The position numbers were made by a program, and so were the translations under genes. The notes beneath the pieces were generated by a model. It made no database searches and was not told the origin of the DNA. It worked only from the letters and a program-made list of their open reading frames with translations. Below, piece after piece: positions 1 through 7,668 of a DNA stretch of 64,000 bases. Every line of letters begins with the position of its first letter. The first letter of the stretch is position 1. The stretch is from Planctomycetota bacterium (GTDB lineage: Bacteria; Planctomycetota; B15-G4), in assembly GCA_029259695.1 (NCBI GenBank), contig JAJDEQ010000205.1:1-64000 (forward strand). Direction: 5' to 3'.

Positions 1-123
1 CGCGGCAATCGCAACGCACTGACCCCGAACGATCTGCGGAATCGCGGAGACGATACTGGCAATGCCGATCGACTCCGATGATGACTCGTACCAGTGGAAA
101 GCGCCCTTGGACCCGGTTGGCAT
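1..123 (-). CDS. possible 5' part of a small minus-strand gene, cut by window edge
   Basis: Reading from an ATG at 121-123 toward position 1, the minus strand stays open for 41 codons. It gives a short polar start followed by a hydrophobic stretch (IGIASIVSAIP). The Shine-Dalgarno is weak (GACGAAG). A repeat whose second copy lies at 27549-27606 sits directly upstream. The family cannot be identified and the ORF may be chance. Confidence 0.25.
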   Translation of the reverse strand, partial: MPTGSKGAFHWYESSSESIGIASIVSAIPQIVRGQCVAIAA

Positions 124-140
124 GTTCTTCGTCCAGCTAA

Positions 141-200
141 CAGTAAGTATACGGACCTTCATAACCAGCCGCGTGCGGCGCGCCGGTCCGTTTAATCGCC
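141..200. repeat. repeat copy A with CGGACC/GGTCCG inverted arms
   Basis: This stretch matches 27549-27606 with few changes. Both copies begin CAGTAAG, carry CGGACC (152-157) and GGTCCG (185-190) as inverted arms, and have CATAACCAGCCG between them. Core-site-like TAAC motifs flank it, as in integron recombination sites. The R''/R' polarity of a complete attC is not satisfied, so it is called only as a repeat. Confidence 0.6.
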
Positions 201-279
201 CCTGCTCGCCGTCGCCCTGTTGCCCCCATCTCGTTCTCCCGCACCGACTTCCGTCCTTCTGGCGGCGCCAGTGTAGCTG

Positions 280-322
280 GTTAGGCAGTTCTGCATAACC
301 GGCTGCTCGCCCGCCGCCTAAC
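280..322. repeat. inverted GTTAGGC/GCCTAAC pair, attC-core-like
   Basis: GTTAGGC at 280-286 and GCCTAAC at 316-322 are perfect 7-bp inverted repeats with GCATAAC between them (293-299). The order is opposite to that of a complete attC (RYYYAAC...GTTRRRY). It therefore looks like the junction between two decayed sites. The motif GTTAGGCAGTTCT recurs near 33793. Confidence 0.4.
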
Positions 323-408
323 CGGCTGGCGGCCGAGGCCGCTCCCGGCTCCCAAGCCCGGCTCGGCCCGCGAAACCGGGGTCTGCCGACAGTATCCTGC
401 ACGGCGTC

Positions 409-1296
409 ATGCTCATTGCCTGCCCCACGTGTCACCGCCAGTACGACGTCGGCGATCTGCCGGAGGGGGCGCGCGTGCGCTGCAACTGCGGGAACCTGTG
501 CAAGGTGCCGGCGCCGCGGGTGCGCGAGGCGCAGATGCAGCACTGCGCGTTGTGCGGGGGCGCTTTTTCTGCAGGTGCCACGCAATGTGAGTACTGCGGG
601 TCCGACATCCATCTTGCGGAGCGAGGGCTCGGGAATGCGTGTCCCGAGTGCTTCTCGCGGCTGGTGAAGGACGCGGGGTTCTGCAGCACGTGCGGAACGC
701 GGATCGCGCCGGAAGGAATCGTGCGGGCGTTGGCGGGGCGGAACTGTCCGCGCTGCGAAGGGAAGCTGGTCGAGTGCGAGCTGGAACAGGGGCGCTTCAT
801 CGAATGTTCGGCGTGCGGGGGCATCTGGCTCGGCGAGGATGCGTTCGAAGCGTTCACGAAGCGACACGACGAGCAGTCCATCGCGGCGCTGGTGCCGAGC
901 CTGGGGCACGGCGAGCCGCCGAGACGCGCGTTCGAGACAGAGGTGCGCTACCTACCCTGTCCCGACTGCGGGCAGCGCATGAACCGCAAGAACTTCGCCA
1001 GCATCTCGGGCGTGGTGATCGACTGGTGCAAGGGTCACGGGTACTGGTTCGACACGCACGAGCTGGAGCACATCCACCGCTTCATCGAGGACGGCGGCAT
1101 GGACCGCGCCCGCGAGCGTCGCATCCGCGACCAGGAGCGGCGGCTCTCGGAGCGCAAGCCGCGCGAGACGGCCATCGTCACCGGGTTTGGTGCGCCTGCC
1201 TGGCCGAAGGGCCCAACCCATGACCGCGGCAACCTGTCTGTCGATCTGCTCGACCTGCTCGTCTGGCTGGTGACAAGGGTGCGCGGCGGGGACTGA
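409..1296 (+). CDS. multi-zinc-ribbon protein with zf-TFIIB-like domains
   Basis: This 295-aa soluble protein contains many CxxC pairs. It opens with CPTC, then CALC and CEYC, and has two longer ribbons resembling zf-TFIIB domains near residues 120-150 (CPRC, then CSACGGIWL) and 183-222 (CPDC, then WCKGHGYWFD). Such ribbons bind Zn2+ and usually mediate protein or nucleic-acid contacts. No catalytic motif is visible. The C-terminal 70 residues are Arg-rich, then hydrophobic. The start is the first ATG of the frame; no good Shine-Dalgarno is seen. The gene is monocistronic, with a convergent BNR gene downstream. Its role is unknown. Confidence 0.8.
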   Translation: MLIACPTCHRQYDVGDLPEGARVRCNCGNLCKVPAPRVREAQMQHCALCGGAFSAGATQCEYCGSDIHLAERGLGNACPECFSRLVKDAGFCSTCGTRIAPEGIVRALAGRNCPRCEGKLVECELEQGRFIECSACGGIWLGEDAFEAFTKRHDEQSIAALVPSLGHGEPPRRAFETEVRYLPCPDCGQRMNRKNFASISGVVIDWCKGHGYWFDTHELEHIHRFIEDGGMDRARERRIRDQERRLSERKPRETAIVTGFGAPAWPKGPTHDRGNLSVDLLDLLVWLVTRVRGGD

Positions 1297-1389
1297 ACCT
1301 CGTGGGTAACGCCGCGGAGCGCTCGCCGACTCCCTGGCATGACGAAGTCGAGGACATGCGGCCAGTGCACCGACCGGTGCCGGCCCTGC

Positions 1390-2343
1390 TCACACGATGA
1401 GCACGCTGCTCGTGCGCGAGAAGCCGTCGGCGCAGTGGGACCAGGTGGCGCCGGTGTCGAACGAGACGTAGAGATTGCCGGCCTTGTCGATCACGGCGAG
1501 CTGGGTCTCGCGGGCGGCGATGCAGCCGCTGTCGGCGATGCCTTCGATCCAGCGGGGAAAGCCGCCGGGGATGGGTGCGAGGGGACCGCGGCCGTTGATC
1601 GGGCGGCGGTAGACGGCCCCCTGGGGGACGAAGTGGTCGGCGGCCGCGGCCACGAGGATGTCGTTGCCGGCGAAGGCGACCGCGGAGCAGTAGGTGGCGT
1701 GCAGGCCGTCGTGCTCGACGGTCCATGTCGCGCCGGCGTCGCGGCTGATGCAGAGGCCGGTGGCTGCGGCGGCGATCACGAGGTCGGGTTGCGTGGGGTG
1801 GCAGCGCACTTCGTGCACATCGCTGTCGACCTCGATGGTGGGGTGCCAGGTGGCGCCGCCGTCGGTCGAGCGTGGGATGCCGCCCACATGGACGTTGGCC
1901 AGCAGCGTGGCGCCGTCGCACGTGGCGCTGATCGAACGGACCCCGAGCGGCGGGCCCAGCGCCTGGCCGTTGATCACGGCCTGGCCGGCGTACCAGGAGT
2001 CGCGCCCCGGCGTGTCGTCGAAGCCCTCGAGTTCGTCGACCTCGCCGTCGAGGCGGAAGCGCAGCACGTGCGCGTCGTCGGTGCCCACGTAGAACGCGTC
2101 ACCCAGGGCGACGGCGCAGGACAGCTCGGCCTCGTGGCTCCCGAGCGTGCTCCATTCACCCTCGGCGTCCCGCCGTTCGAGCGAATGTCCGTCGACGATG
2201 GCCAGCGCGCCCCCGTTTCCGTCCGGCGCCAGCGCGCGCACCGGCTTGCCGGCCAGCTCGTGGTGGCGATCGTCACCTCGAACGACGACCACTCCGTCAT
2301 CCCAGGTCGACGCGAGGATCGAGGTGCGTGGGCCGAAGGGCAT
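1390..2343 (-). CDS. BNR/Asp-box repeat beta-propeller protein
   Basis: The 317-aa protein carries three clear Asp-box motifs (STDGGATW, SRDAGATW, SFDTGATW). These mark blades of sialidase- or Ycf48-like beta-propellers. There is no signal peptide and no sialidase catalytic arginine triad was identified, so an enzymatic role is not claimed. It probably scaffolds or binds a ligand. It lies head-to-tail with the hydroxylase gene upstream (61-bp gap if the latter starts at 2985), with the same strand through to about 7.1 kb. Confidence 0.75.
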   Translation of the reverse strand: MPFGPRTSILASTWDDGVVVVRGDDRHHELAGKPVRALAPDGNGGALAIVDGHSLERRDAEGEWSTLGSHEAELSCAVALGDAFYVGTDDAHVLRFRLDGEVDELEGFDDTPGRDSWYAGQAVINGQALGPPLGVRSISATCDGATLLANVHVGGIPRSTDGGATWHPTIEVDSDVHEVRCHPTQPDLVIAAAATGLCISRDAGATWTVEHDGLHATYCSAVAFAGNDILVAAAADHFVPQGAVYRRPINGRGPLAPIPGGFPRWIEGIADSGCIAARETQLAVIDKAGNLYVSFDTGATWSHCADGFSRTSSVLIV

Positions 2344-2403
2344 CCCGGGATCGTAGCAGTTGTCGTCGATGCTCGATCAGAGCGGGCTCGAACCACCGGT
2401 GCT

Positions 2404-2985
2404 TCAGCCGCGCAAACCCGCCAGCCCGAGCAACCAGTCGTTCACCTCACAATCGAGCACCAGGTGCACTCGGGGTTCGGGCCCCCGGTTCTCCACGCTG
2501 TGGGGCAGGTTCACATTCAGGTACCACACGTCACCGGCTTGCAGGGGAACCAGCTCTCCGTTCAGGTGGAAGCGCACGGCGGAGCTCGTGCGCACCGGCA
2601 GGTGAATCCGCACTTCGCCGTCTGCAAACGACAGGCTGTGATCGGTGTGCTCGCGAATCACGGCGCCGGGGGCCAGGCGCAGCAGACGTACCGAGTGCAG
2701 CGGACACCGGAACGTCCCCATCACCTGCGCGAACGCCGGGCAGGCGGCGACCAGCTCGGTGTCGGCCCACTCACCCGTGCCCGGATTCGCGGCGATCTCC
2801 TGGATCGGGTGAACAGCACCCGCCGGCCCGCGCAACGCGACCGCGGACCAGTCACCTTCGTAGTCGCCCGTGTTGAAGTGCGCGGTCCAACGCTCGCCCG
2901 GAATCCGGTCGAGGTCTGCCTCGAGCACGGCGGGATCGAAGCGCAGCGGCAACTTCACCGACGGGACGAGGGTGTCGATCTTCAT
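2404..2985 (-). CDS. aspartyl/asparaginyl beta-hydroxylase family protein
   Basis: This belongs to the Fe(II)/2-oxoglutarate dioxygenase family of Asp/Asn hydroxylases. A metal-binding HxD is seen in REHTDHSL, and the C-terminal SVENRGPEPRVHLVLD contains the distal His and the Arg that binds 2-oxoglutarate. The frame is open to 3042, but the ATG at 2985 (MKIDTLVPSVKL) follows a GGAG and starts at the family's usual N-terminus, giving 193 aa. In this family such proteins hydroxylate side chains of proteins or peptides; the substrate is unknown. It is cytoplasmic by lack of a signal sequence. Confidence 0.8.
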   Translation of the reverse strand: MKIDTLVPSVKLPLRFDPAVLEADLDRIPGERWTAHFNTGDYEGDWSAVALRGPAGAVHPIQEIAANPGTGEWADTELVAACPAFAQVMGTFRCPLHSVRLLRLAPGAVIREHTDHSLSFADGEVRIHLPVRTSSAVRFHLNGELVPLQAGDVWYLNVNLPHSVENRGPEPRVHLVLDCEVNDWLLGLAGLRG

Positions 2986-3060
2986 GCGGGCTCCGGCGCA
3001 GCTGAGGGACCGAGCATCCTTCCGCTTCGGCCCGAGCGTCAAGGTCGGCTTCGCCTGTGT

Positions 3061-3831
3061 CTACTCCGCGCCAGCACCTGCCCCGCCCGCACCGACCGCT
3101 CGCTTCACCACGCGGATCACGGCGGTGTGCGCCTTGCCCTTGACCAGCCAGGAGATCGCGAAGGCCCACAGCGCGATGGCCTCCGGCCAGAAGATCGGCT
3201 GCCCCCTGGGGCCCGCGATGCCCGCCCACACTACGGCACCGATCATGACGATGCCGCAGGCGAGGTAGATCGTGTTGCGCGCGCGCTTGCCGGGCGTCAT
3301 GCCGGCTCTGGGGCCGCCCGACTTCCGGAACAGCCAAAGCGAGAAGACGATGAACACCAGGAACAGCGACGCGGCCGAGACGTAGTGAATGGTCTCCATC
3401 ACCGGAGTCCACCAGCTCGGCTCGGTCAGTACGGGTGCTGTCTGGCCGGGGCCCGGCACGACAGGCGGGGCGATCGTGGGGAACGCCGCGACGCCCAGCG
3501 CGCACGCGCCGCCGATGGCACCGGCGACGCGGTCCGCCGCCATGCCCGCATATCCGCGGTAGGTGAAGAGGAACAACGAAAGCGCGAACAGCACACCCAC
3601 GAACACCGCCACGGCGCCGGTGTAGTAGTACGAGCTGATCGACTCCAGCAACACCCAGGAGGGCAGGCCGGCCGTGGGCCGCGCGCCGGCCAGGACGTAC
3701 AGCAGGATCGGCAACAGCAGTCCCAGGTAGCCGATCAGCCGGCGGTGCGCCTGCTGTGACAAGTCCTGCGGCGTGCCCGGTTCACAATGCTGCGGCTCCC
3801 CCGCCTGCGCTGCGCGTGACGGCGTGCTCAT
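3061..3831 (-). CDS. six-TM integral membrane protein, unknown function
   Basis: The protein has 256 aa. After about 30 polar residues it alternates hydrophobic spans (for example LIGYLGLLLPILLYVLAG, AVAVFVGVLFALSLFLF, ASLFLVFIVFSLWLF, IYLACGIVMIGAVVWAGI), consistent with about six transmembrane helices. The conserved-looking SYYYTGAVAVF loop resembles DUF998-type proteins, but I cannot name the family with certainty. No catalytic motif is visible. It neighbours DUF5946 upstream on the same strand. Confidence 0.7.
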   Translation of the reverse strand: MSTPSRAAQAGEPQHCEPGTPQDLSQQAHRRLIGYLGLLLPILLYVLAGARPTAGLPSWVLLESISSYYYTGAVAVFVGVLFALSLFLFTYRGYAGMAADRVAGAIGGACALGVAAFPTIAPPVVPGPGQTAPVLTEPSWWTPVMETIHYVSAASLFLVFIVFSLWLFRKSGGPRAGMTPGKRARNTIYLACGIVMIGAVVWAGIAGPRGQPIFWPEAIALWAFAISWLVKGKAHTAVIRVVKRAVGAGGAGAGAE

Positions 3832-3864
3832 CGTTGCTTCTCCCCCACTGCCCCGAAGGGCTGT

Positions 3865-4371
3865 TCATCCCTCTCCAGGTAACCACGCTCGGATCGTCTC
3901 ATGATGCGGCGACCATGCGGTCCACGCGCTCTCCGCCCAGTCCCGAACGCGCTGCGTGTGGTCCCTCGCGCTGGAGACGGCCCGCACGTCGGCGACGGTG
4001 ACCACGCCCAGCGACTCCGGCGGCGTGAGCCAGACGAAGCGCTGCTTGTCACGGGCGGCTGCGCTGAGCACCCGCGTGGCGTACGCCGGAGCGACACCGC
4101 GCTCCAGCACCAGACACAAGCTGATCAGGTGCAGACACACCGATTGGATCGACTGACTGGACGGTTGCCCCGGGTGCTGCACCGCGAAGTTGTCGACCGT
4201 GAGGCGGTGCTGGGCCGCGAACGCCGGATTGCCGTACTCACGCTCCAGGATCTCACCGAAGACGTGCCAGCAACCCGGGGAGGACTCCATGTAGGGGTGG
4301 GTCGGACCGTCCATCTGCGGCACGGCGCCGCCGCACGACGGGCACGCAACCGTCGCGGTGTCCGGGCTCAT
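3865..4371 (-). CDS. DUF5946 family protein
   Basis: The 168-aa protein has an N-terminal zinc-ribbon-like CPSCGG, followed by DGPTHPYMESSPGCW and later HRLTVDNFAVQHPG. This combination is characteristic of the DUF5946 family as I recall it. The protein is soluble and has no known biochemical function. The start is an ATG opposite 4369-4371. The next gene upstream on this strand is a GNAT acetyltransferase 71 bp away. Confidence 0.7.
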   Translation of the reverse strand: MSPDTATVACPSCGGAVPQMDGPTHPYMESSPGCWHVFGEILEREYGNPAFAAQHRLTVDNFAVQHPGQPSSQSIQSVCLHLISLCLVLERGVAPAYATRVLSAAARDKQRFVWLTPPESLGVVTVADVRAVSSARDHTQRVRDWAESAWTAWSPHHETIRAWLPGEG

Positions 4372-4442
4372 CGGGTCCAGCTCGTGTGCATGACGGATCG
4401 GACCTCGGCGGCCATCAGGAACGGCGACGGCAGCGCGGGTGA

Positions 4443-4916
4443 CTACGGCTCCAACTCCCTGGTCATGAAGACGCTGTACGGGTCCTCGACGTAGTCCGCG
4501 AAGGGCCCGCAGAACTCGAAGCCGAAGCGGGCGTAGAGGGCGCGGGCGGGCGCGAAGGCCTCCATCGAACCGGTCTCGAGGCTCAGCCGACGATAACCGC
4601 GCTCCCGCGCCACGCGCAGCATGTGCTCGAGCAGCGCCGCCGCCACGCCCCTTCGCAGGTGTGCCGACGCCGTGCGCATGGACTTGAGTTCGCCGTGGCC
4701 GGCATCGAGTTGCTTCAGCGCGCCGCAGCCCACCAGCTCCGGGCCCTGCCAGGCGCTCCAGAAGGTCACGTCGGGGGCGCGCAACCCGTCGAGGTCCAGC
4801 GCGTGCACGCTCTCGGGCGGGGAGTGCAGCACGACGGAGGCGAGGTGTTCCTGCAACAGCCCGGCCACCTCGGGTCCGCTCAGGTCGTCCGTGCGTATCT
4901 CGAAGGGCGTTGTCAT
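4443..4916 (-). CDS. GNAT family N-acetyltransferase
   Basis: The 157-aa protein has the GNAT fold signature. Acetyl-CoA-binding motif A is seen as MRTASAHLRRGVAAALLEHM, followed by RERGYRRLSLETG and the ARALYARFGFEFC motif with the typical Tyr before GF. GNAT enzymes move an acetyl group from acetyl-CoA to amines; the substrate here is unknown. The protein is cytoplasmic and of family-typical length. It lies in a run of small minus-strand genes that are probably transcribed separately. Confidence 0.85.
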   Translation of the reverse strand: MTTPFEIRTDDLSGPEVAGLLQEHLASVVLHSPPESVHALDLDGLRAPDVTFWSAWQGPELVGCGALKQLDAGHGELKSMRTASAHLRRGVAAALLEHMLRVARERGYRRLSLETGSMEAFAPARALYARFGFEFCGPFADYVEDPYSVFMTRELEP

Positions 4917-4973
4917 GCGATTGTGTGATCGTCCCCGGCGGTCACGTGACTCGACGACGGTTCCCGCGGGCTG

Positions 4974-5558
4974 CTAGCGCCTGCCGCTCTTCTTGCGGGC
5001 GGTCTTCTTGCGGGCGGTCGTCTTGCGGGCGGTCTTCTTGCGGGTCGTCGCCTTGCGGGTGGCTGCCTTCCGGGTTGTGGCCTTGCCGCTCGTCGCCTTC
5101 CGGGTCGCGGCCTTGCGCGCCGCCTTCTTCGCGGTGGCCTTCTTCGCGGTGGCCTTCTTCTTCGCGGCCGGTGCCTTCTTCTTGGCGGTCTTTCTGACCG
5201 TGACTGGCTTGCCCTTCGCGCCGGCCTGGCTGACGAGGCCGTAGGACTCCGTCAGCCACTTCTCCCAGAGGGGCTTCGGCAGCGGGGCTTCGGCGCTGAA
5301 ACGCGTCGTCACCCAGCCGGTGGAGCCGACCTCGAAGCGCTTCGGCTCCTTGGCTGCCAGCTTCGTCGCCTGGGACATCGAACGCTGCAACCTGAACATG
5401 GCCTTGAAGCCGATCCCCTTCGCCCCCGGGCCGACGTACAGGAACGCGCCCTTGCCGGTCTTGAAGGACGACTGGACACACGACGTTCCCTTGACGACCT
5501 CGGGAAACGCCGCGGCCTTGTTGCGTATCACTTCGGTGGGATCTTGCGCGCGGGGCAT
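4974..5558 (-). CDS. MmcQ/YjbR-like protein with histone H1-like K/A/T/R tail
   Basis: Residues 1 to about 110 form a MmcQ/YjbR-like domain (CyaY-like fold, recognised from FLYVGPGAKGIGFK, then SAEAPLPKPLWEKWL). From about residue 115 to the end (194) the sequence becomes an almost pure Lys/Ala/Thr/Arg tail with repeated KKATAKKA and ATRKATTRK units. This resembles histone H1 or AlgP-type bacterial tails. The tail should bind nucleic acid non-specifically. YjbR proteins have been proposed to bind DNA, so the fusion suggests a nucleoid or regulatory role (inference). The reading frame is intact and ends SGRR. Confidence 0.75.
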   Translation of the reverse strand: MPRAQDPTEVIRNKAAAFPEVVKGTSCVQSSFKTGKGAFLYVGPGAKGIGFKAMFRLQRSMSQATKLAAKEPKRFEVGSTGWVTTRFSAEAPLPKPLWEKWLTESYGLVSQAGAKGKPVTVRKTAKKKAPAAKKKATAKKATAKKAARKAATRKATSGKATTRKAATRKATTRKKTARKTTARKKTARKKSGRR

Positions 5559-5639
5559 GGGAGCGCTCCTCGGTTGATCAGCGAGTGAGACATCAGCATA
5601 CGCACCGGGACGCGATCCCGTCAGCGCGCTCAGCTCACG

Positions 5640-5879
5640 TCACGTGTCGGCGACGACCGAGACGATGATCTCCCCCAGCACCGGGAAACGGTACGACAGC
5701 CCGCCGAACAACAACGCGCAGCCGCCGATCCACGGCAGGTAGCCCCAGGCGAGCTCGGCGCCGGAGCTGGAGATCACCGGATCGGTGACGAACTTCGCGA
5801 CCAGACCGACCATGGCGCCGAGCACGGCCCCGAGCAATCCGCTCATCACCTTCCAGAACACACTCAGCTTGCTGCCCAT
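5640..5879 (-). CDS. small two-TM membrane protein
   Basis: This 79-aa protein has two hydrophobic spans (VMSGLLGAVLGAMVGLVAKFV with glycine-zipper spacing, and LPWIGGCALLFGGLSY). No enzymatic residues are seen and the family is unknown. It ends 82 bp from the YjbR gene's start, on the same strand. Confidence 0.6.
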   Translation of the reverse strand: MGSKLSVFWKVMSGLLGAVLGAMVGLVAKFVTDPVISSSGAELAWGYLPWIGGCALLFGGLSYRFPVLGEIIVSVVADT

Positions 5880-6008
5880 GGCCTCGCTCCTGCCGACACG
5901 GCGCCGCGAGTATACGGCGCTGCAGACAGCCGCCGGCCCGCGCCATGTTCTCGCCGGATGTCGTCCGACGCAGGGAGCTCAAGACCGCCCGGGAGCCGCC
6001 GGGTCACA

Positions 6009-6401
6009 TCACGCGAACGGTTTGCGCTCGATGATGGCCTGCTTCAGCAGGGCGGTGACGGCCTTGCTCTTGCAGCTCGGCACGTCGCGCAGCTTCACGT
6101 GGCGCAGGTTCTTGCCGGTGCCCTCGAGCAGACCGTCGGGGTCGGTGAGCCACGCACCCTGGTAGAAGCCCAGGTTCACGTGCGCGCCCTGCACCGCGAT
6201 GTACGCGTAGTGCTGGCTCATCTCCTTCGGCCCCACACCGAAACTGGCGATCTTCTGCCGCGGCCACGCGAGCTCGACGTAGCCCGAGTGCAGCGACGCG
6301 ATGCGGTCGCGCAACGCCTGGCACAGCGGTTGCTGTTCCGGCTTGGCGAGCGCCAGGATGTCCTCGAAGCTCGCTTCTGTCTGCTCTGCGGTCATGGTCA
6401 C
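6009..6401 (-). CDS. DUF1801 (YdhG-like) domain protein
   Basis: This is a compact 130-aa protein. The pattern LELAWPRQKI-like (here VELAWPRQKIASFG), HYAYIAVQGAHVNLGFYQG, then GKNLRHVKL and an Ala/Lys-rich final helix fits the DUF1801/YdhG family, a small soluble alpha/beta fold of unknown function. It starts MTMTAEQT with a second in-frame ATG two codons in. There is no signal peptide. Confidence 0.75.
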   Translation of the reverse strand: MTMTAEQTEASFEDILALAKPEQQPLCQALRDRIASLHSGYVELAWPRQKIASFGVGPKEMSQHYAYIAVQGAHVNLGFYQGAWLTDPDGLLEGTGKNLRHVKLRDVPSCKSKAVTALLKQAIIERKPFA

Positions 6402-6458
6402 CCCTCGCGGCCGTCAGGCCGAGGTGCGAGCCGAGACGCCACGCCCGCGCTGCGTCCG

Positions 6459-6695
6459 CTACGAGCCCGCCGCCGCGTCGCTTCGTTCACGCTGGGTCTC
6501 GCCGCGCTCACGGTGGGCGAACGTGTAGGCCGCGCTCGCGGTTGCCGCGCCCACGACGGCCGCGACGATCGGCGGCTTCATCTCGATGTCGAGCAGCATG
6601 AGCACGCCCGCGCTGGCCAGCGCCGAGGCAACACTCGAGATCACGAGGACCGCAACGAACCTCCCCGTTCCGGCCGGCTTCCTGGTCGCTTCCAT
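6459..6695 (-). CDS. small two-TM hypothetical protein
   Basis: The 78-aa protein begins METRK-like (MEATRKPAG). Two transmembrane spans follow (VAVLVISSVASALASAGVLMLL and IVAAVVGAATASAAYTF), then a charged tail. GGGAG-type sequence lies just upstream of the ATG (GGAGTGACCCC). Family and function are unknown. Confidence 0.55.
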   Translation of the reverse strand: MEATRKPAGTGRFVAVLVISSVASALASAGVLMLLDIEMKPPIVAAVVGAATASAAYTFAHRERGETQRERSDAAAGS

Positions 6696-6850
6696 GGGGT
6701 CACTCCCTCGGAGGGTGAGTGGGGCTCAGGCATCATAACCCCCCAAGGCCATCTCACCGCCCGTTGGGAAGATGCGTGCTCGGCGAACTCCTCACGCATC
6801 GCGGGCCCGTCAGAGACGATCGAGGCGGGTATGGCTGCAAGCGAAGACGT

Positions 6851-7120
6851 CTACGCGGCGTGCAGCGGCGCGAAGTCCGCCTCGCAGACCGGGCCCTCCC
6901 CGAGTTCGCGCAGGACCGCGTTGAAGACGTCCACGGACAGCTGGCTCGGTGCCGTGATCTCGATCCCGATGGCGCGCCCGGATCGCGCGTAGTCGATCAC
7001 GAGGCCGCACTCGACCCGCCGAGACCGAGCGCTCTTCCGCTCTCCAGCACGCGGCAGGTGGAAGTAGGCTGCGAGCGGGCGGCCGTGCCTGAACGTCGCC
7101 TCCAGGTATCTGTCTTGCAT
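6851..7120 (-). CDS. DUF2283-like small protein
   Basis: The 89-aa protein contains CGLVIDYARSGRAIGIEI. This matches the DUF2283 pattern in which an acidic 'DYD.dGr.vGiEi' strand turn recurs. The N-terminal region HGRPLAAYFHLP supplies the first strands. It is soluble and of unknown role. The assignment rests on that single motif. Confidence 0.55.
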   Translation of the reverse strand: MQDRYLEATFRHGRPLAAYFHLPRAGERKSARSRRVECGLVIDYARSGRAIGIEITAPSQLSVDVFNAVLRELGEGPVCEADFAPLHAA

Positions 7121-7199
7121 ACCGACTCAGTCTACTGCACGACTGAACGCCTCCCCGCAGGCGCCCGTGGGGTTGCCCGGGAGGCACACTGTTCCTCTA

Positions 7200-7444
7200 C
7201 GCGGAACGTGATGGTGGGTCATCACCGGCGATGTGGCCGGCACCCTGCTGCAGGACAACGTGATCGTCGGCCACGCCGGTGACGGCGTCGACAACCGCGG
7301 CACCCAGACCTGGCTGCGCGACAACAAGATCGTCAAGAACCGCATCGACATCGCCAACGACTTCCACCACGGCGCCGCGATCGACGATCGACGATCGACA
7401 ACACCTTCGGGACCGGCGGCGCAACCCAGTTGCCCACCCCGTAG
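7200..7444 (+). pseudogene. remnant of a parallel beta-helix protein, frameshifted
   Basis: The translation shows two beta-helix turns (LLQDNVIVGHAGDGVDNRG, then WLRDNKIVKNRIDIAND) without any start or signal region. At about 7380-7397 the heptamer ATCGACG is iterated. If two iterations (14 nt) are removed, the frame continues AIDNTFGTGGATQLPTP to a TAG at 7442-7444. The fragment is thus the decayed 3' end of a secreted beta-helix gene, broken by short-repeat slippage. The remaining bases to 7668 show no convincing gene. Confidence 0.6.
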
Positions 7445-7668
7445 GCTCCCGGGCGGCACCGGCTCGACGCGGAGTTCGCGGCCCTCCGCTCGAGAATCCG
7501 AACACCTACGCGCCTTGCCGGTGCCGCCGTGCGCAAGCTCTCCCCGGCGATGCCGTGCCCGAGCGTATTTACGCAGCCCCCCTCTCGGACCCAGACTGGA
7601 GACCTGATTCGGGAATGAGTGCGCGAGGGCCTGCGAAGCTCGCCGGCGACGCGCTCGGGGGATGAAGC

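Noticed and set aside
62..298. 78-codon plus-strand ORF as a gene
   Set aside because: It runs through repeat sequence, has no Shine-Dalgarno and the translation is low-complexity.
1339..3759. 806-codon plus-strand open frame
   Set aside because: Antisense to the BNR, hydroxylase and six-TM genes, with low-complexity Arg/Gly/Ala translation and no domain; a GC-rich shadow.
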